Source of the DNA: Akkermansia sp.
Lineage (GTDB): Bacteria > Verrucomicrobiota > Verrucomicrobiia > Verrucomicrobiales > Akkermansiaceae
DNA length: 57,827 bases
Assembly: GCA_017472085.1 (NCBI GenBank)
Contig: JAFUQZ010000051.1
Location: 1 to 57,827, forward strand
Direction: 5' to 3'
Shown here: positions 17,664-26,350 of the stretch, piece by piece
Numbering within the stretch: the stretch's first letter is position 1
Layout of the letters: each line of letters begins with the position of its first letter
Program-made: the position numbers and the translations under genes
The notes under the pieces: generated by a model
What the model was told of the DNA's origin: nothing
Seen by the model: only the letters and a program-made list of their open reading frames with translations
Databases searched by the model: none

Positions 17664-18361
17664 TCTTCGTTGATGACTAAGGGAAGTTTCTTTAGTTTTG
17701 CTCTTAATGTTACCGTATGGATAAGAGCCCAGATACCACCCGCCCCCAGCAAAGGCAACAGGAGAATCAGAACCTTATGATCTTCGAACAAATCCGGGCG
17801 TGAGTTAAACAGACAGGCTTCCTGCGGATTGTCGGGATTCACATAACAGGTCATTTCGCGCGGACGAGTCTCGTACTGCGTGTCATTGACCATCAGAGCC
17901 TTGATATCCGCATCTGTATGATTCCCGATTCGTGTCCCGGTATACGTTTCACCCTTGTATTCATAAGTAAAGCTTCCAATCAATTCGAGGTGGGATGTTT
18001 CACCCACGGGGATAGCATTCAGATGATGCTGCGTCGTGTGCTTGGTAATCTTTGTCGGGACAAACATCGCCGGAACCCGTTCCCAATCATTGACTGTCAG
18101 ATAGTCAGAATATTCATCATAGATGCCATATAGAGGAAACAGAATAAGAGCAGCACAAATCGGCAGAAATATAAGCATCTGCAGAAACAAGCGGAATGGC
18201 CCCATGGATCTGAGGTAGGATTCCCTGCTGTTGAGCTGACAAATTTCCACTACTCTGCCTCCGGGATAATGAGGCAGAGCCAAATACACCTCCTGCTCAG
18301 AATACACCGGCGGGTATACTATCTCGCAGTCAGGGGAAACGATAGCGTACAACTTTTTCAT
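17660..18361 (-). CDS. DUF3592 membrane protein
   Basis: 233 residues. A short N-terminal domain (~1-50), a membrane helix (~57-80), an extracytoplasmic region (~90-190) of DUF3592 style with YEYKGETYTGTRI and the typical ending MTCYVNPDNPQEACL, and a second helix (~195-217). Function of DUF3592 is unknown. It overlaps both neighbours by four bases (coiled-coil gene upstream, ankyrin-CD225 gene downstream), so the three are almost surely made together. Confidence 0.75.
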   Translation of the reverse strand: MKKLYAIVSPDCEIVYPPVYSEQEVYLALPHYPGGRVVEICQLNSRESYLRSMGPFRLFLQMLIFLPICAALILFPLYGIYDEYSDYLTVNDWERVPAMFVPTKITKHTTQHHLNAIPVGETSHLELIGSFTYEYKGETYTGTRIGNHTDADIKALMVNDTQYETRPREMTCYVNPDNPQEACLFNSRPDLFEDHKVLILLLPLLGAGGIWALIHTVTLRAKLKKLPLVINEE

Positions 18362-18858
18362 TTTTCCTCAATGGGAAAAGCCTGCTCCAGCGCCTGCACC
18401 CCCTGCTGAATCTCTTTTTCCGAAAGTTTCATGCGCTCGAACATACGTAAATTCGCAGTTTCATAGCGCTCCAATGCAGACTTCAACCGTGTGTTTGCCT
18501 CCATGATAGCGGCAATTTCCGCATCGCGCTCTTCGGAGATACTTTCGGTTTCCTTCATTATTTCGAGCTGAGTTTGAAAAACGCTGTTTCGCGCTTTTTT
18601 TCCGGCAGAAAGAAAACTGCTACGGGAAGAGAAACTACCCAGGACTTCCTCATAGCGTGCCACATATTCCTCTATTCTGGTCACAGATTCTTCTGCATTC
18701 TCTTGATTCACATGGAGAAGAATCGCAAATATGGAACGCGACAAATGATTAATTTCCGCGAGCTTCACCTCTGCTTCATTCTGTCGCTCGGTACAGGAGT
18801 CTACACTCATCACCACTCCGGGTAATGCCAACGCTGCTATGTATGGTTGATAATTCAT
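18358..18858 (-). CDS. Exported coiled-coil protein, function unknown
   Basis: 166 residues from the ATG at 18858. A weak hydrophobic N-terminus (PYIAALALPGVVMSV, ending near Cys21) may be an export signal, though it lacks the usual positive charges and a clean lipobox. The rest is helical and charged, with a likely coiled coil at ~75-160. No family recognised. Four-base overlap with the DUF3592 gene downstream indicates joint translation. Confidence 0.6.
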   Translation of the reverse strand: MNYQPYIAALALPGVVMSVDSCTERQNEAEVKLAEINHLSRSIFAILLHVNQENAEESVTRIEEYVARYEEVLGSFSSRSSFLSAGKKARNSVFQTQLEIMKETESISEERDAEIAAIMEANTRLKSALERYETANLRMFERMKLSEKEIQQGVQALEQAFPIEEK

Positions 18859-18927
18859 CTTAATGATATGGTTAATATATATTGCAGGCACACAATAATG
18901 ATGTACCGGAAAAGATATTTTACTAAG

Positions 18928-19200
18928 TTATTTCATCAATGACAACAGTACTCCGGTCGGTATTCCAACCAACAACATTCCGGGAACAATACTGCCCAGA
19001 ATCAACCACTGGCGTGCACGTGCGGACAATCGGCGTGCTGTTTCTATATCACCGGAATAGTAGGCCATATTGATGGCTGTACTCAGGCTTGCAGCGGCAA
19101 GAAACGGTAAATTAAATATCGGCAGCCAGATAAAAAAGCCACCCATCACCAGACTTGCCGTCAGATAAGTCGAAGGTTTACGAATTAATGGCGAATTCAT
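18928..19200 (-). CDS. Small dispanin/CD225-like membrane protein
   Basis: 90 residues. Two membrane helices (~15-42 and ~65-88) flank STAINMAYYSGDIETARRLSA, which matches the conserved loop of the CD225/dispanin family and of the 98-residue protein at 16261. Together with the next gene it forms a tandem pair. Orientation and function unknown; small size and basic N-terminus fit an inner-membrane protein. Confidence 0.7.
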   Translation of the reverse strand: MNSPLIRKPSTYLTASLVMGGFFIWLPIFNLPFLAAASLSTAINMAYYSGDIETARRLSARARQWLILGSIVPGMLLVGIPTGVLLSLMK

Positions 19201-19221
19201 TTGTTGTTGTTCATTCTTGAA

Positions 19222-19518
19222 TTAATGATTAGCATATACACAGATAAATACCACAGACAAAGCAACAATAACAAGACCCATACCTATCAGCATTTTGACC
19301 AGTTTGATTTCGTTTTGCACCTTTTTCATATTACCGGCATGGTAATTATCATAGATAGCGTCATTCCTTCCGGCGGCAACCAGGAACAGAATGGCAGACG
19401 GTACACATAAACAGAACAGCAAAGCCAGCAGCAACGCGAGCCCGCAGTTTGTCGGCAATTTGACACGCTCGACCACCGCATTCCCGCTGACCGGACTTTT
19501 CAAAGTATCATTATTCAT
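19222..19518 (-). CDS. Small dispanin/CD225-like membrane protein
   Basis: 98 residues. Helix one (~26-48, rich in Cys/Leu), a loop with NDAIYDNYHAGNMKKVQNEI that fits the dispanin loop pattern less well, and helix two (~74-95). It is more diverged than its neighbours at 18928 and 16261; tandem duplication followed by divergence is likely. It ends 21 bases before the next dispanin-like gene. Confidence 0.62.
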   Translation of the reverse strand: MNNDTLKSPVSGNAVVERVKLPTNCGLALLLALLFCLCVPSAILFLVAAGRNDAIYDNYHAGNMKKVQNEIKLVKMLIGMGLVIVALSVVFICVYANH

Positions 19519-19548
19519 CTATAGCTCATGTATATTGTTTCATTGGTT

Positions 19549-19722
19549 TCAGGCGGCACGAATGATAAACATCAGCACAATTCCGGCAACAAGCAGAAGC
19601 AGTCCCAAAACAAACCGCAGAAGCCTGTTTTCCGTTGAAGGCCTGATGATAAAGTGCCAGATAAGGCCCACTGCCAAAATGGCAACAGGCATTGCAAGAA
19701 CCTCATTTAACCCGTCTTTCAT
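19549..19722 (-). CDS. 57-residue membrane peptide
   Basis: A short ORF from ATG 19722 to TGA 19549: MKDGLNEVLAMPVAILAVGL, then a polar turn with HFIIRPSTENR, then a second hydrophobic stretch ending IIRAA. Two membrane helices in a hairpin are predicted. It lies in line with the other minus-strand genes and has sensible composition, so it is probably real. No family recognised. Confidence 0.5.
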   Translation of the reverse strand: MKDGLNEVLAMPVAILAVGLIWHFIIRPSTENRLLRFVLGLLLLVAGIVLMFIIRAA

Positions 19723-19746
19723 CTTATTGCTCTCTTCTCCTTTATG

Positions 19747-19860
19747 TTATTTCCGGTTGATAAGCAACTCGGCAATCTTTTTATCTCCCCTAACTATAGC
19801 AACCGCCATCGGGGTTTGCCCCATCAACCTTTTCATTTTGCTTAATTTCATTTTCTTCAT
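19747..19860 (-). CDS. 37-residue single-ankyrin-repeat ORF (possible gene remnant)
   Basis: ATG 19860 to TAA 19747. After a Lys/Met-rich head it reads GQTPMAVAIVRGDKKIAELL, a recognisable single ankyrin repeat. It lies 60 bases downstream of a full ankyrin gene on the same strand. It could be a leftover of a larger ankyrin gene, a spare repeat for recombination, or a small protein. Confidence 0.4.
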   Translation of the reverse strand: MKKMKLSKMKRLMGQTPMAVAIVRGDKKIAELLINRK

Positions 19861-19920
19861 CTTTAATTTACATGATAATAAAACCATCACGACTTATTAA
19901 CTTTCCCCTCTCTTCCTAGC

Positions 19921-21690
19921 TTATTTCTCTGAAGGGAAACGGTGTTTTTTTAACATATAATTAATATTCAATCCGGACATTTTTCGAAGCAGATTCAGAA
20001 TATCACGGTCATTATTTTCCCGGGATAACTGCAGAATAGCAGCTTCTCGGGCTGCAGCATCTATGGTCGATGCGTCAGTAGCCGCGCCTGCCGCTAATAA
20101 TATCCGTACCGCTTCGGCGTCATACTTCTGCAAAGCAAAAGACAAAGCCGTAGCACCAGTCGGCGTTGCCGCATTAACATCAGCATTTGCCGCAAGAAGA
20201 GCCTGCATGGAATCATATTGTCCATTGACTGTTGCCCACATCAAGGCGGTGAAACCGTGCTTGTCGCAGGCGTTCACCTCTGCACCTTTCTGCAACATGA
20301 GATGAAACACATCTTTATACGCGCCCACCCATGCAGCAATCATCAAAGGGGTAAGGCCGGAATCGGTGCGGGATCTGACATCTGCGCCATTCTGAATCAA
20401 CAATGCAGCAACTGACGGCAAATTTTCAACTTCGGCTCTATTCTCCCCACGGGATGCCACCCCATAACGCGCCAGCACAAAATGTAACGCAGTCAGTCCC
20501 GAAGCATCTTTCGCATTGACATCGGCTCCCTTTTGCAACAAATAACTGACAAAATCATTGTTATATTCACACCCCAAACATTCCACATAGGCATGTAGCA
20601 GCGTTTTCTTTTCGTCATCCCTTGACACGGACTTGACATCCACTCCGGCCTCCAGAAGCAATTGGGCAATACTCCAGCGATATGAGCGTATGCTCTCGAA
20701 AAGCGCATCAATCCCGTGCGTTTTCAAATCAATTTCCGGGTATGGCGGCAGCTCAGATTTCTCACCTTTAGCCTTTTCCACAAACTCCACAAGCATATTC
20801 GCACATTGATGCCGGGGATTCAGGAAACAACGGACAATCTCTTCCTGTCCGCATTTGGCAGCATGAACCAAAAGCTCTCCGGCATATTGATGAACGGCTT
20901 TTTGAAGTAAAGACTGTTCCCTCACCCACAGATCCGGTCTCTTTTCTATTGTTCGGAAGAGGATCTCTTTCTCATATCCCTCAGGAGATGCGCCGTTGAT
21001 AACCAGCTCAATTGACATTTCCGATCGACCTTGTTTGAAAGCTCGCGTTACCAGGGTTTTATCAAATTGTTTACCGGAAAACACCTTGGGCGCCAACGCC
21101 TTCAAAAGCTTGATATTATTTGTATCTATCGCCAGAGCAACAGCGCGATTATATTCCTCTCCGGTATAATAGCGACTACTGCAGAGGACTTCCAGCAGGC
21201 TTGAATCTCCTTTCTCCAGTGCTAATAACACAGTCTGTTTCAATCCTGCGCCTTTATATTGAATAGAATTCAATGCTTTGCTCAAAGACTCAAGCAATCG
21301 CATATTATCGCGTTCATCTCGAGATTTCCTGCTGTCATCACCGGACAGAAACTTGCATAACAGCATCAATTCATCGTCGTGAATATACGCTCCGTCATCC
21401 AGCAACAAAGCAGCGACATAGGGATTGCGACTTTCCAGCGCAAGCTCAAGACACGTTTTCCCATCCCCTCTACGCTCATTGGGATTAGCCCCGTGCTGGA
21501 TATCAATCGTACTGTAGTAACCTTTCTCACAACACTCAAACAGGCTGCGCTGAGGCGTATCAATAAAACAGTTCAACACAACGACATAAGCACCGGCACA
21601 AACCACAACACCGGCGATACCGACAAGCGGCCGGAGCCACTTACTTCTTTTCTTCTTAATGGGAGGATTTTCCTGTATATTTGTTTTCAT
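19921..21690 (-). CDS. Membrane-anchored long ankyrin-repeat protein
   Basis: 589 residues from ATG 21690. A Lys-rich N-terminus and one membrane helix (~21-42) act as a signal anchor, so the large C-terminal part should face the periplasm. Ankyrin repeats run through it: early ones are degenerate (~55-290), later ones clear, e.g. ASGLTALHFVLARYG and SGLTPLMIAAWVGAYKDVFH (~390-560). It is the longest ankyrin protein of the island, 14 bases after a small membrane-protein gene. Partner unknown. Confidence 0.85.
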   Translation of the reverse strand: MKTNIQENPPIKKKRSKWLRPLVGIAGVVVCAGAYVVVLNCFIDTPQRSLFECCEKGYYSTIDIQHGANPNERRGDGKTCLELALESRNPYVAALLLDDGAYIHDDELMLLCKFLSGDDSRKSRDERDNMRLLESLSKALNSIQYKGAGLKQTVLLALEKGDSSLLEVLCSSRYYTGEEYNRAVALAIDTNNIKLLKALAPKVFSGKQFDKTLVTRAFKQGRSEMSIELVINGASPEGYEKEILFRTIEKRPDLWVREQSLLQKAVHQYAGELLVHAAKCGQEEIVRCFLNPRHQCANMLVEFVEKAKGEKSELPPYPEIDLKTHGIDALFESIRSYRWSIAQLLLEAGVDVKSVSRDDEKKTLLHAYVECLGCEYNNDFVSYLLQKGADVNAKDASGLTALHFVLARYGVASRGENRAEVENLPSVAALLIQNGADVRSRTDSGLTPLMIAAWVGAYKDVFHLMLQKGAEVNACDKHGFTALMWATVNGQYDSMQALLAANADVNAATPTGATALSFALQKYDAEAVRILLAAGAATDASTIDAAAREAAILQLSRENNDRDILNLLRKMSGLNINYMLKKHRFPSEK

Positions 21691-21704
21691 GGTAAAGCAA
21701 AGAA

Positions 21705-22187
21705 TCAGAATGTTATAAGTTGGTGCCATTCAGACGCCCCCGGGCGCCCGACGAACTGGGGAATATCCCTCGCTTCCATTCTCCCTTCACTACAAAGCAG
21801 AAGCAACAGACCCACGGACAGACACATCCCCCCGCCCCGCCGAAACGGTGCTGCAATGAGGCACAACACATTCCACACCAGACGCACCACCTGAAAAAGA
21901 GGGCTCAGTAGCAGGCCGATCCCAACGGTAACTAACCAGATGGGAATGGAAACAAAGGGGCCACAGAGCACAGCAATGGGAAACTGCAGAACAAGGGCAT
22001 TGCGGAAGATGCGGAAATCCGCCATCAGCCACAGGCTCAGAACAGCCCACGCTATCAGACTCCACATCATCTTGTCTGCCTCTTTATCCCTGTTCACAAT
22101 CTCCTCTGCCCCGAATCCTGCATTGAAAAGCAGAAGCAGGGCAATCGCACACAATACCACGGTTCTGAATCTTCTGCCGATTGTCAT
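21705..22187 (-). CDS. Exported/membrane protein, function unknown
   Basis: 160 residues. An N-terminal signal-like helix (~9-27, VLCAIALLLLFNAGFGA), two to three further membrane segments (~42-58, ~66-95, ~120-133) and a hydrophilic C-terminal tail. No family recognised. It sits between two ankyrin genes and ends 14 bases before the anchored one, so the two probably work together at the inner membrane. Confidence 0.6.
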   Translation of the reverse strand: MTIGRRFRTVVLCAIALLLLFNAGFGAEEIVNRDKEADKMMWSLIAWAVLSLWLMADFRIFRNALVLQFPIAVLCGPFVSIPIWLVTVGIGLLLSPLFQVVRLVWNVLCLIAAPFRRGGGMCLSVGLLLLLCSEGRMEARDIPQFVGRPGASEWHQLITF

Positions 22188-22216
22188 AGTTCTTTGCAGT
22201 TAATGAGATGCACCGT

Positions 22217-23098
22217 TTACTTGTCCATCGCAGCTCTCAGAAGAGCACCTACTCCGGCTTCTCCTTCATTCGGAATAAATGGCCATTCTTTATCCACATA
22301 TTCCAACGGGGTTCTCCCGTAATTATCCTGAATCGCGGGTTCTGCCCCCTTACGCAGTAAAATTCGGACATTTTCCGATACCTCGTTATCCCGGCATTCA
22401 AACATCTCAGCTTTACTTACCAACATATGTAAGGGAGTTTGCCCGTTATGATCTTTTGCATTTACATCACTAACGTCTGCCAATATGCCAATCAACTCGG
22501 GCTGATGAAGCTGATCACATGCAGCATGCAAAGCTGTTTGGCCTGTTTTATCCACAGCTTTCGCGTTCACCCCTTTATTTAATAACGAACAAAGGACAAA
22601 AACATTTTCTTTGCCAAATAAAACAGTACGCCCACTGCTGTCTTTCGCCGAAATATCAGCTCCATATTCAAGCAACAAATCAACGATTCTGGGGGAATCT
22701 ATATTAACATGTAAAGCCGTCGCCCCCAACTGATCCGTTGCATTTACGTTCGCTCCGTTTTGCAGCAATAGCTTCACAATATCAAAACGACGCTCACCTA
22801 ATCGACAGGCAAAGCTCAAGGGTGTACTAAATCCACAAAAGGTCTTAATTTCTGAATTGACGATACCATCAAAAGAACGAACAATACGGCTGACAGATGC
22901 CTCATCACCTGCTTGAATCGCCTTACTAAGCTCTTCTTTAGCTTTTGAATACGATTCATTATTCGTATCAAGACAACCACCGAGACCAAACCTGTCGTTC
23001 AATTCTTTGCGTTCTTCCGAAGTTAACCCGTGTACCGGGAAACAACCAAAAACAAAAGCCGCCAACAGGGAGGCAACAGTACATGCGTGTTTTTTCAT
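22217..23098 (-). CDS. Secreted ankyrin-repeat protein
   Basis: 293 residues from ATG 23098. A Sec signal peptide (MKKHACTVASLLAAFVFGC..., cleavage near VHG) precedes a short linker and about six ankyrin repeats, e.g. GATALHVNIDSPRIVDLLLE and GQTALHAACDQLHQPELI. It lies downstream of the putative HEETH protease gene, 72 bases apart. As an exported ankyrin protein it could bind or inhibit that protease or another envelope partner; this is inference from order only. Confidence 0.85.
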   Translation of the reverse strand: MKKHACTVASLLAAFVFGCFPVHGLTSEERKELNDRFGLGGCLDTNNESYSKAKEELSKAIQAGDEASVSRIVRSFDGIVNSEIKTFCGFSTPLSFACRLGERRFDIVKLLLQNGANVNATDQLGATALHVNIDSPRIVDLLLEYGADISAKDSSGRTVLFGKENVFVLCSLLNKGVNAKAVDKTGQTALHAACDQLHQPELIGILADVSDVNAKDHNGQTPLHMLVSKAEMFECRDNEVSENVRILLRKGAEPAIQDNYGRTPLEYVDKEWPFIPNEGEAGVGALLRAAMDK

Positions 23099-23170
23099 CG
23101 TTATTATATTTTTTTGTTGCATTTGGTTCAGGAGTTGGCGGATTCCCACCAACTCCTGAAAGGCACATTT

Positions 23171-24547
23171 TTATTGTCCCAAAACTTCCTTGGCCTCCTT
23201 CCTGGCAGAGTTGCTTTGTTCATTATTCAGAGCAATCAAAGCATTCTCTGATTTCAGCACGCAGTCTTTCAATGCCGCACTATTGTAATAATTTGCGCGA
23301 CGAAGGCGCTCAAATTCCGGCATCAGCGCTTGTTGATATACTTGATTTCTCATCGGAATCACCTTGAACATGAACACCATGGCTTCATTTGAAGATAAAG
23401 CGGGGGCTGCATCGGATTTCGATTTAATCGCATTAAAATGAGCGAGCCACTGCCGCAGTAAGGCATCGGAGGCCGCACTTACAGCTTCTGCGCTGTCCTT
23501 ATCCTGTACTCGTTTCAGAATTTCCACCAGCTGGCACGGATGAGACACGAACAACTCACAAGCCAATTCCATGCTGCTCTCGCTGTTCGCAAACTCGATA
23601 AGTGTGGCTCCCTGATACTTCTGCAGCATCTCCATGGCAAAATTCTCGTACTGCTCGTACTGCTTGAGCAGCTTGTCCTGCTGTCTCGGGTCAAGCTGCT
23701 TAACGCGTTCCGGGGTGACATAACCTTTTGCCGGTTGGAAATTGAAACCTAATTTGATGGCATATTGCCCCGGATCCGGCTGGAATAATCTCTTGAATGC
23801 CCCGGCATAAGTTTCCTTTGTATTCCGAATATAATTGTTGGCACGATATTTGGCAAGAGTCTCCGAATAAGCCCGGGTAATGAGGTCTGCATCACTCATA
23901 CTCTTAAGAGAAGCCGCAGATATCGGGATATTCGGGCTTGCAATGGAATAGGCATTCTGCCCGCACTGCTGACAATGTTTAAGGTATGCTGCATAGGTAA
24001 GCATCCCGTTAAACACAGCTCTCGCCTCCATGTATATGGTAATTTCATCATAAAGGCGCTGCAATTCTTTCTTATCTGCCGGAGTGACTATTTTTTCCAT
24101 AATGCCCCCATGAAAACATATCAGCGGCATATTTTCTATGTCGTAAGCATGTGTTTCTTCATGCCCCAACGTGACCCTTATCATAATATTTTCGTACTTA
24201 TTCTGGTCAGATAATTGACTATTGACATTTTTAGCAAGAACGAAAACTTCCGGTTTTACTGAAAAATGGAATTTCTTTACATCATCATGACTAGTTATGG
24301 AAAGAACTCCGGGTGAGGGCGTTGTCACCCCCAATACCTTTCGAGACTCATTCAGCATCTTACCGTAATCAACCAAAACTTCTTTCTTATTGCGGGCAAT
24401 TGACACCTGAATGGCCTTTTTATTCCACTTCAAATCATCATCCCGGTTGATGGTAACTGTATCACACACAGTGCGGGGTTCAGCCGAAATCATCGGAGAA
24501 AGCCCGACGAACGCGGCTACAGCTGCTAATATACATGATTTATTCAT
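23171..24547 (-). CDS. Secreted protein with HEETH zinc-protease motif
   Basis: 458 residues with a signal peptide (cleavage near ISA, residue 22). Residues 129-133 read HEETH, the HExxH motif of zinc metallopeptidases, inside a hydrophobic helix (IMIRVTLGHEETHAYDIE). A glutamate at 174 in ITIYMEARAVF is well placed as third zinc ligand, as in gluzincin or IrrE-like folds. No described family is recognised for the rest, which is helical and charged. It sits near the head of the ankyrin island. Activity is inferred from the motif alone. Confidence 0.65.
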   Translation of the reverse strand: MNKSCILAAVAAFVGLSPMISAEPRTVCDTVTINRDDDLKWNKKAIQVSIARNKKEVLVDYGKMLNESRKVLGVTTPSPGVLSITSHDDVKKFHFSVKPEVFVLAKNVNSQLSDQNKYENIMIRVTLGHEETHAYDIENMPLICFHGGIMEKIVTPADKKELQRLYDEITIYMEARAVFNGMLTYAAYLKHCQQCGQNAYSIASPNIPISAASLKSMSDADLITRAYSETLAKYRANNYIRNTKETYAGAFKRLFQPDPGQYAIKLGFNFQPAKGYVTPERVKQLDPRQQDKLLKQYEQYENFAMEMLQKYQGATLIEFANSESSMELACELFVSHPCQLVEILKRVQDKDSAEAVSAASDALLRQWLAHFNAIKSKSDAAPALSSNEAMVFMFKVIPMRNQVYQQALMPEFERLRRANYYNSAALKDCVLKSENALIALNNEQSNSARKEAKEVLGQ

Positions 24548-24600
24548 TTTTTGATTAGTTGTTTATGATTAAAAAAACGCTAGTTGGATAAAGCCATTTT

Positions 24601-24912
24601 TTAATTGCTAATCCACACCTGCCCGGAACCGCCGCAGTTAGAGCAGGCTTCAGAGCGAGTGGATTCGCCTTCCCATTTATACCCATCGGGAATATCCGAT
24701 ACTGTACTCCCGACTTTTTTATGTCGTCTGACCAAAAATCCGAAACCGGATGACCGAAGTGAATCCGCAGCCATTCTGTCGTATCTATCCTTCTCCCGAT
24801 AGGTGGTGACCTTGTACCAAACCGACCCTTCCCAAGGACAGGCATAGACAGCCGGAAAAGCCACCGCCACCAGGGCAAAAACAAGGGCACATCTATGGAA
24901 GGCTGAACTCAT
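24601..24912 (-). CDS. Small exported protein with CxxCxGxG-type C-terminus
   Basis: 103 residues from ATG 24912. A signal peptide (~1-25, ALVFALVAVAFPAVYA) precedes a short basic domain and a C-terminal CSNCGGSGQVW, half of a DnaJ-type zinc-knuckle motif. A competing minus-strand frame at 24555-24890 lacks a signal peptide and is less convincing. It is the first gene of the island, upstream of the HEETH protein. Function unknown. Confidence 0.6.
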   Translation of the reverse strand: MSSAFHRCALVFALVAVAFPAVYACPWEGSVWYKVTTYREKDRYDRMAADSLRSSGFGFLVRRHKKVGSTVSDIPDGYKWEGESTRSEACSNCGGSGQVWISN

Positions 24913-25120
24913 ACCCTCATGATACGCTTTCGGAATTCGTAGGATATACATCACATCTCTAACAAAATCAATACTTAAAATTCAACTAATCAGCTTGATT
25001 TTTGCAGAAAAAAACATTCTCTGACATCAAGAGCGGGCATGAAGAGAACAAATCAGGTCAACTATTTACAAATATCTGTTATTGTGCTTGACTTACGAAT
25101 TCCGAATTCGCAACAAACCG

Positions 25121-26164
25121 ATGAATACAGAAACACAGATAAATGAGGAAACAGCTGCCCTGGCATTACTGAAAAGCACCAGATTACCCCTCCTGGAAGC
25201 GGCACAAATGGCGTGTGCTGCCATCAGGGCGGGTCGGGGAAAAATGAAGCGGGCGCTGCGGTGTCTGGAAGAGGGTGAAAAGGCGCTGCGATTGCAGGAA
25301 AAGACCGTCTCATTTGAAAAGGCGGTGGAGGCGGCGCTGGAGGCGAGGAAGCACAGGCGGGCGCGGACGCTCTGCGATTTCCGCTATGTGACGAGGCGAT
25401 TCATGAAACGCTGCCCCGGGCTGGCAAAGCGGCGCGTGCGGAGCATCACCCCGGCGGAATGTGCGACGTATATTGAAGCGGCGTTTGAGACGCCCCGACA
25501 GCGGCAGAAGGCGCGGCTGACGCTCAGCGGGGTGTTCTCCACGGCGATGAAACGCGGCTGGTGCAGCGAAAACCCGGTGGCGCGGGTGGAAGCCCCGCAG
25601 GTGGTGGAGAAACGCATCGAAATTCTGACACCGGAGGAGGCGAAGAAGCTGGTGGACACGGCGCGGGAGTACCGCGGCGGCATTTGCCTGCCGGCGGTGG
25701 GGCTGATGCTGTATGCAGGGATTCGCCCGCACGAGGTGGCGCGGCTGCGCTGGGGCGATGTGGATTTGGCGGGCAAGCGGGTCAACATCGCCCCGCAGCA
25801 CAGCAAGACAGGCGGCGCACGCCCCGTGACGCTGCTGCCACCGCTGCTGGGTCTTCTGCAACGCACGCCCCACCGCCCTGCCCCGCAGCACATCTGCCCG
25901 CCGCAATGGCAGCGCCACTGGCGCGAAGTACGCTGCCGCGCGGGCTGGAATCGCCTGACGCGCCCCTGGCCGCAGGATGTATGCCGCCACAGCTTCGCCA
26001 GCTACCACGCCGCCCGCTTCCGCAACCTCCACGAACTGCAGCTCCAGATGGGCCACCGCAGCACGGATTTGCTCCGCACGCGGTATTTGAATCTGCCGGG
26101 AGAGGAGGAAGCAAGCGAATATTGGTCCAGCGGCTATTGCCGATTGGGGGAGAGGTGCGCCTGA
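25121..26164 (+). CDS. Tyrosine recombinase/integrase (paralogue of the one at 33 kb)
   Basis: 347 residues from ATG 25121. An N-terminal helical and SAM-like DNA-binding region (~60-150) precedes the catalytic domain: Arg in AGIRPHEVARLRWGD, Lys in SKTGGARPV, QDVCRHSFAS, GHRSTDLL and the nucleophile in RYLN. The usual HxxR box reads DxxR, an Asp replacing the His. It borders the ankyrin island, and a hairpin array (26175-26327) begins right after its stop. The island-end position suggests it moved the island or acts on the array. Confidence 0.85.
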   Translation: MNTETQINEETAALALLKSTRLPLLEAAQMACAAIRAGRGKMKRALRCLEEGEKALRLQEKTVSFEKAVEAALEARKHRRARTLCDFRYVTRRFMKRCPGLAKRRVRSITPAECATYIEAAFETPRQRQKARLTLSGVFSTAMKRGWCSENPVARVEAPQVVEKRIEILTPEEAKKLVDTAREYRGGICLPAVGLMLYAGIRPHEVARLRWGDVDLAGKRVNIAPQHSKTGGARPVTLLPPLLGLLQRTPHRPAPQHICPPQWQRHWREVRCRAGWNRLTRPWPQDVCRHSFASYHAARFRNLHELQLQMGHRSTDLLRTRYLNLPGEEEASEYWSSGYCRLGERCA

Positions 26165-26174
26165 CGGGGGAGAT

Positions 26175-26327
26175 TGCGCCTTATGGCGCAGTGAAATTAT
26201 CCGCTCTGCGGATAGTGAAATTACCGCCGAAACGGCGGTAGTGATAGAGAATGGCAGCCCGGCGGGCTGCGGAAATGGCGCCCGGCGCGAGCCGGATTTC
26301 ACTCTGCCCGCAGGGGCAGAATTTCAC
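26175..26327. repeat. Array of six short hairpins with GTGAAATT/ATTTCAC spacers
   Basis: Hairpins: TGCGCC-TTAT-GGCGCA (26175), ATCCGC-TCT-GCGGAT (26199), ACCGCCG-AAA-CGGCGGT (26223), GCAGCCC-GGC-GGGCTGC (26254), an imperfect GGC...GCC (26277-26293), and CTGCCC-GCAG-GGGCAG (26304). The first are separated by GTGAAATT, the last by ATTTCAC, so the array is palindromic overall. It lies between the convergent integrase and xerD-like genes, with no ORF. Confidence 0.8.
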
Positions 26328-26350
26328 TTCTGTTACAAAGGGTGCGATTT

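Noticed and set aside
24555..24890. Alternative minus-strand gene overlapping the small exported protein
   Set aside because: The competing frame at 24601-24912 has a clear signal peptide and a Cys motif; this one shows neither.
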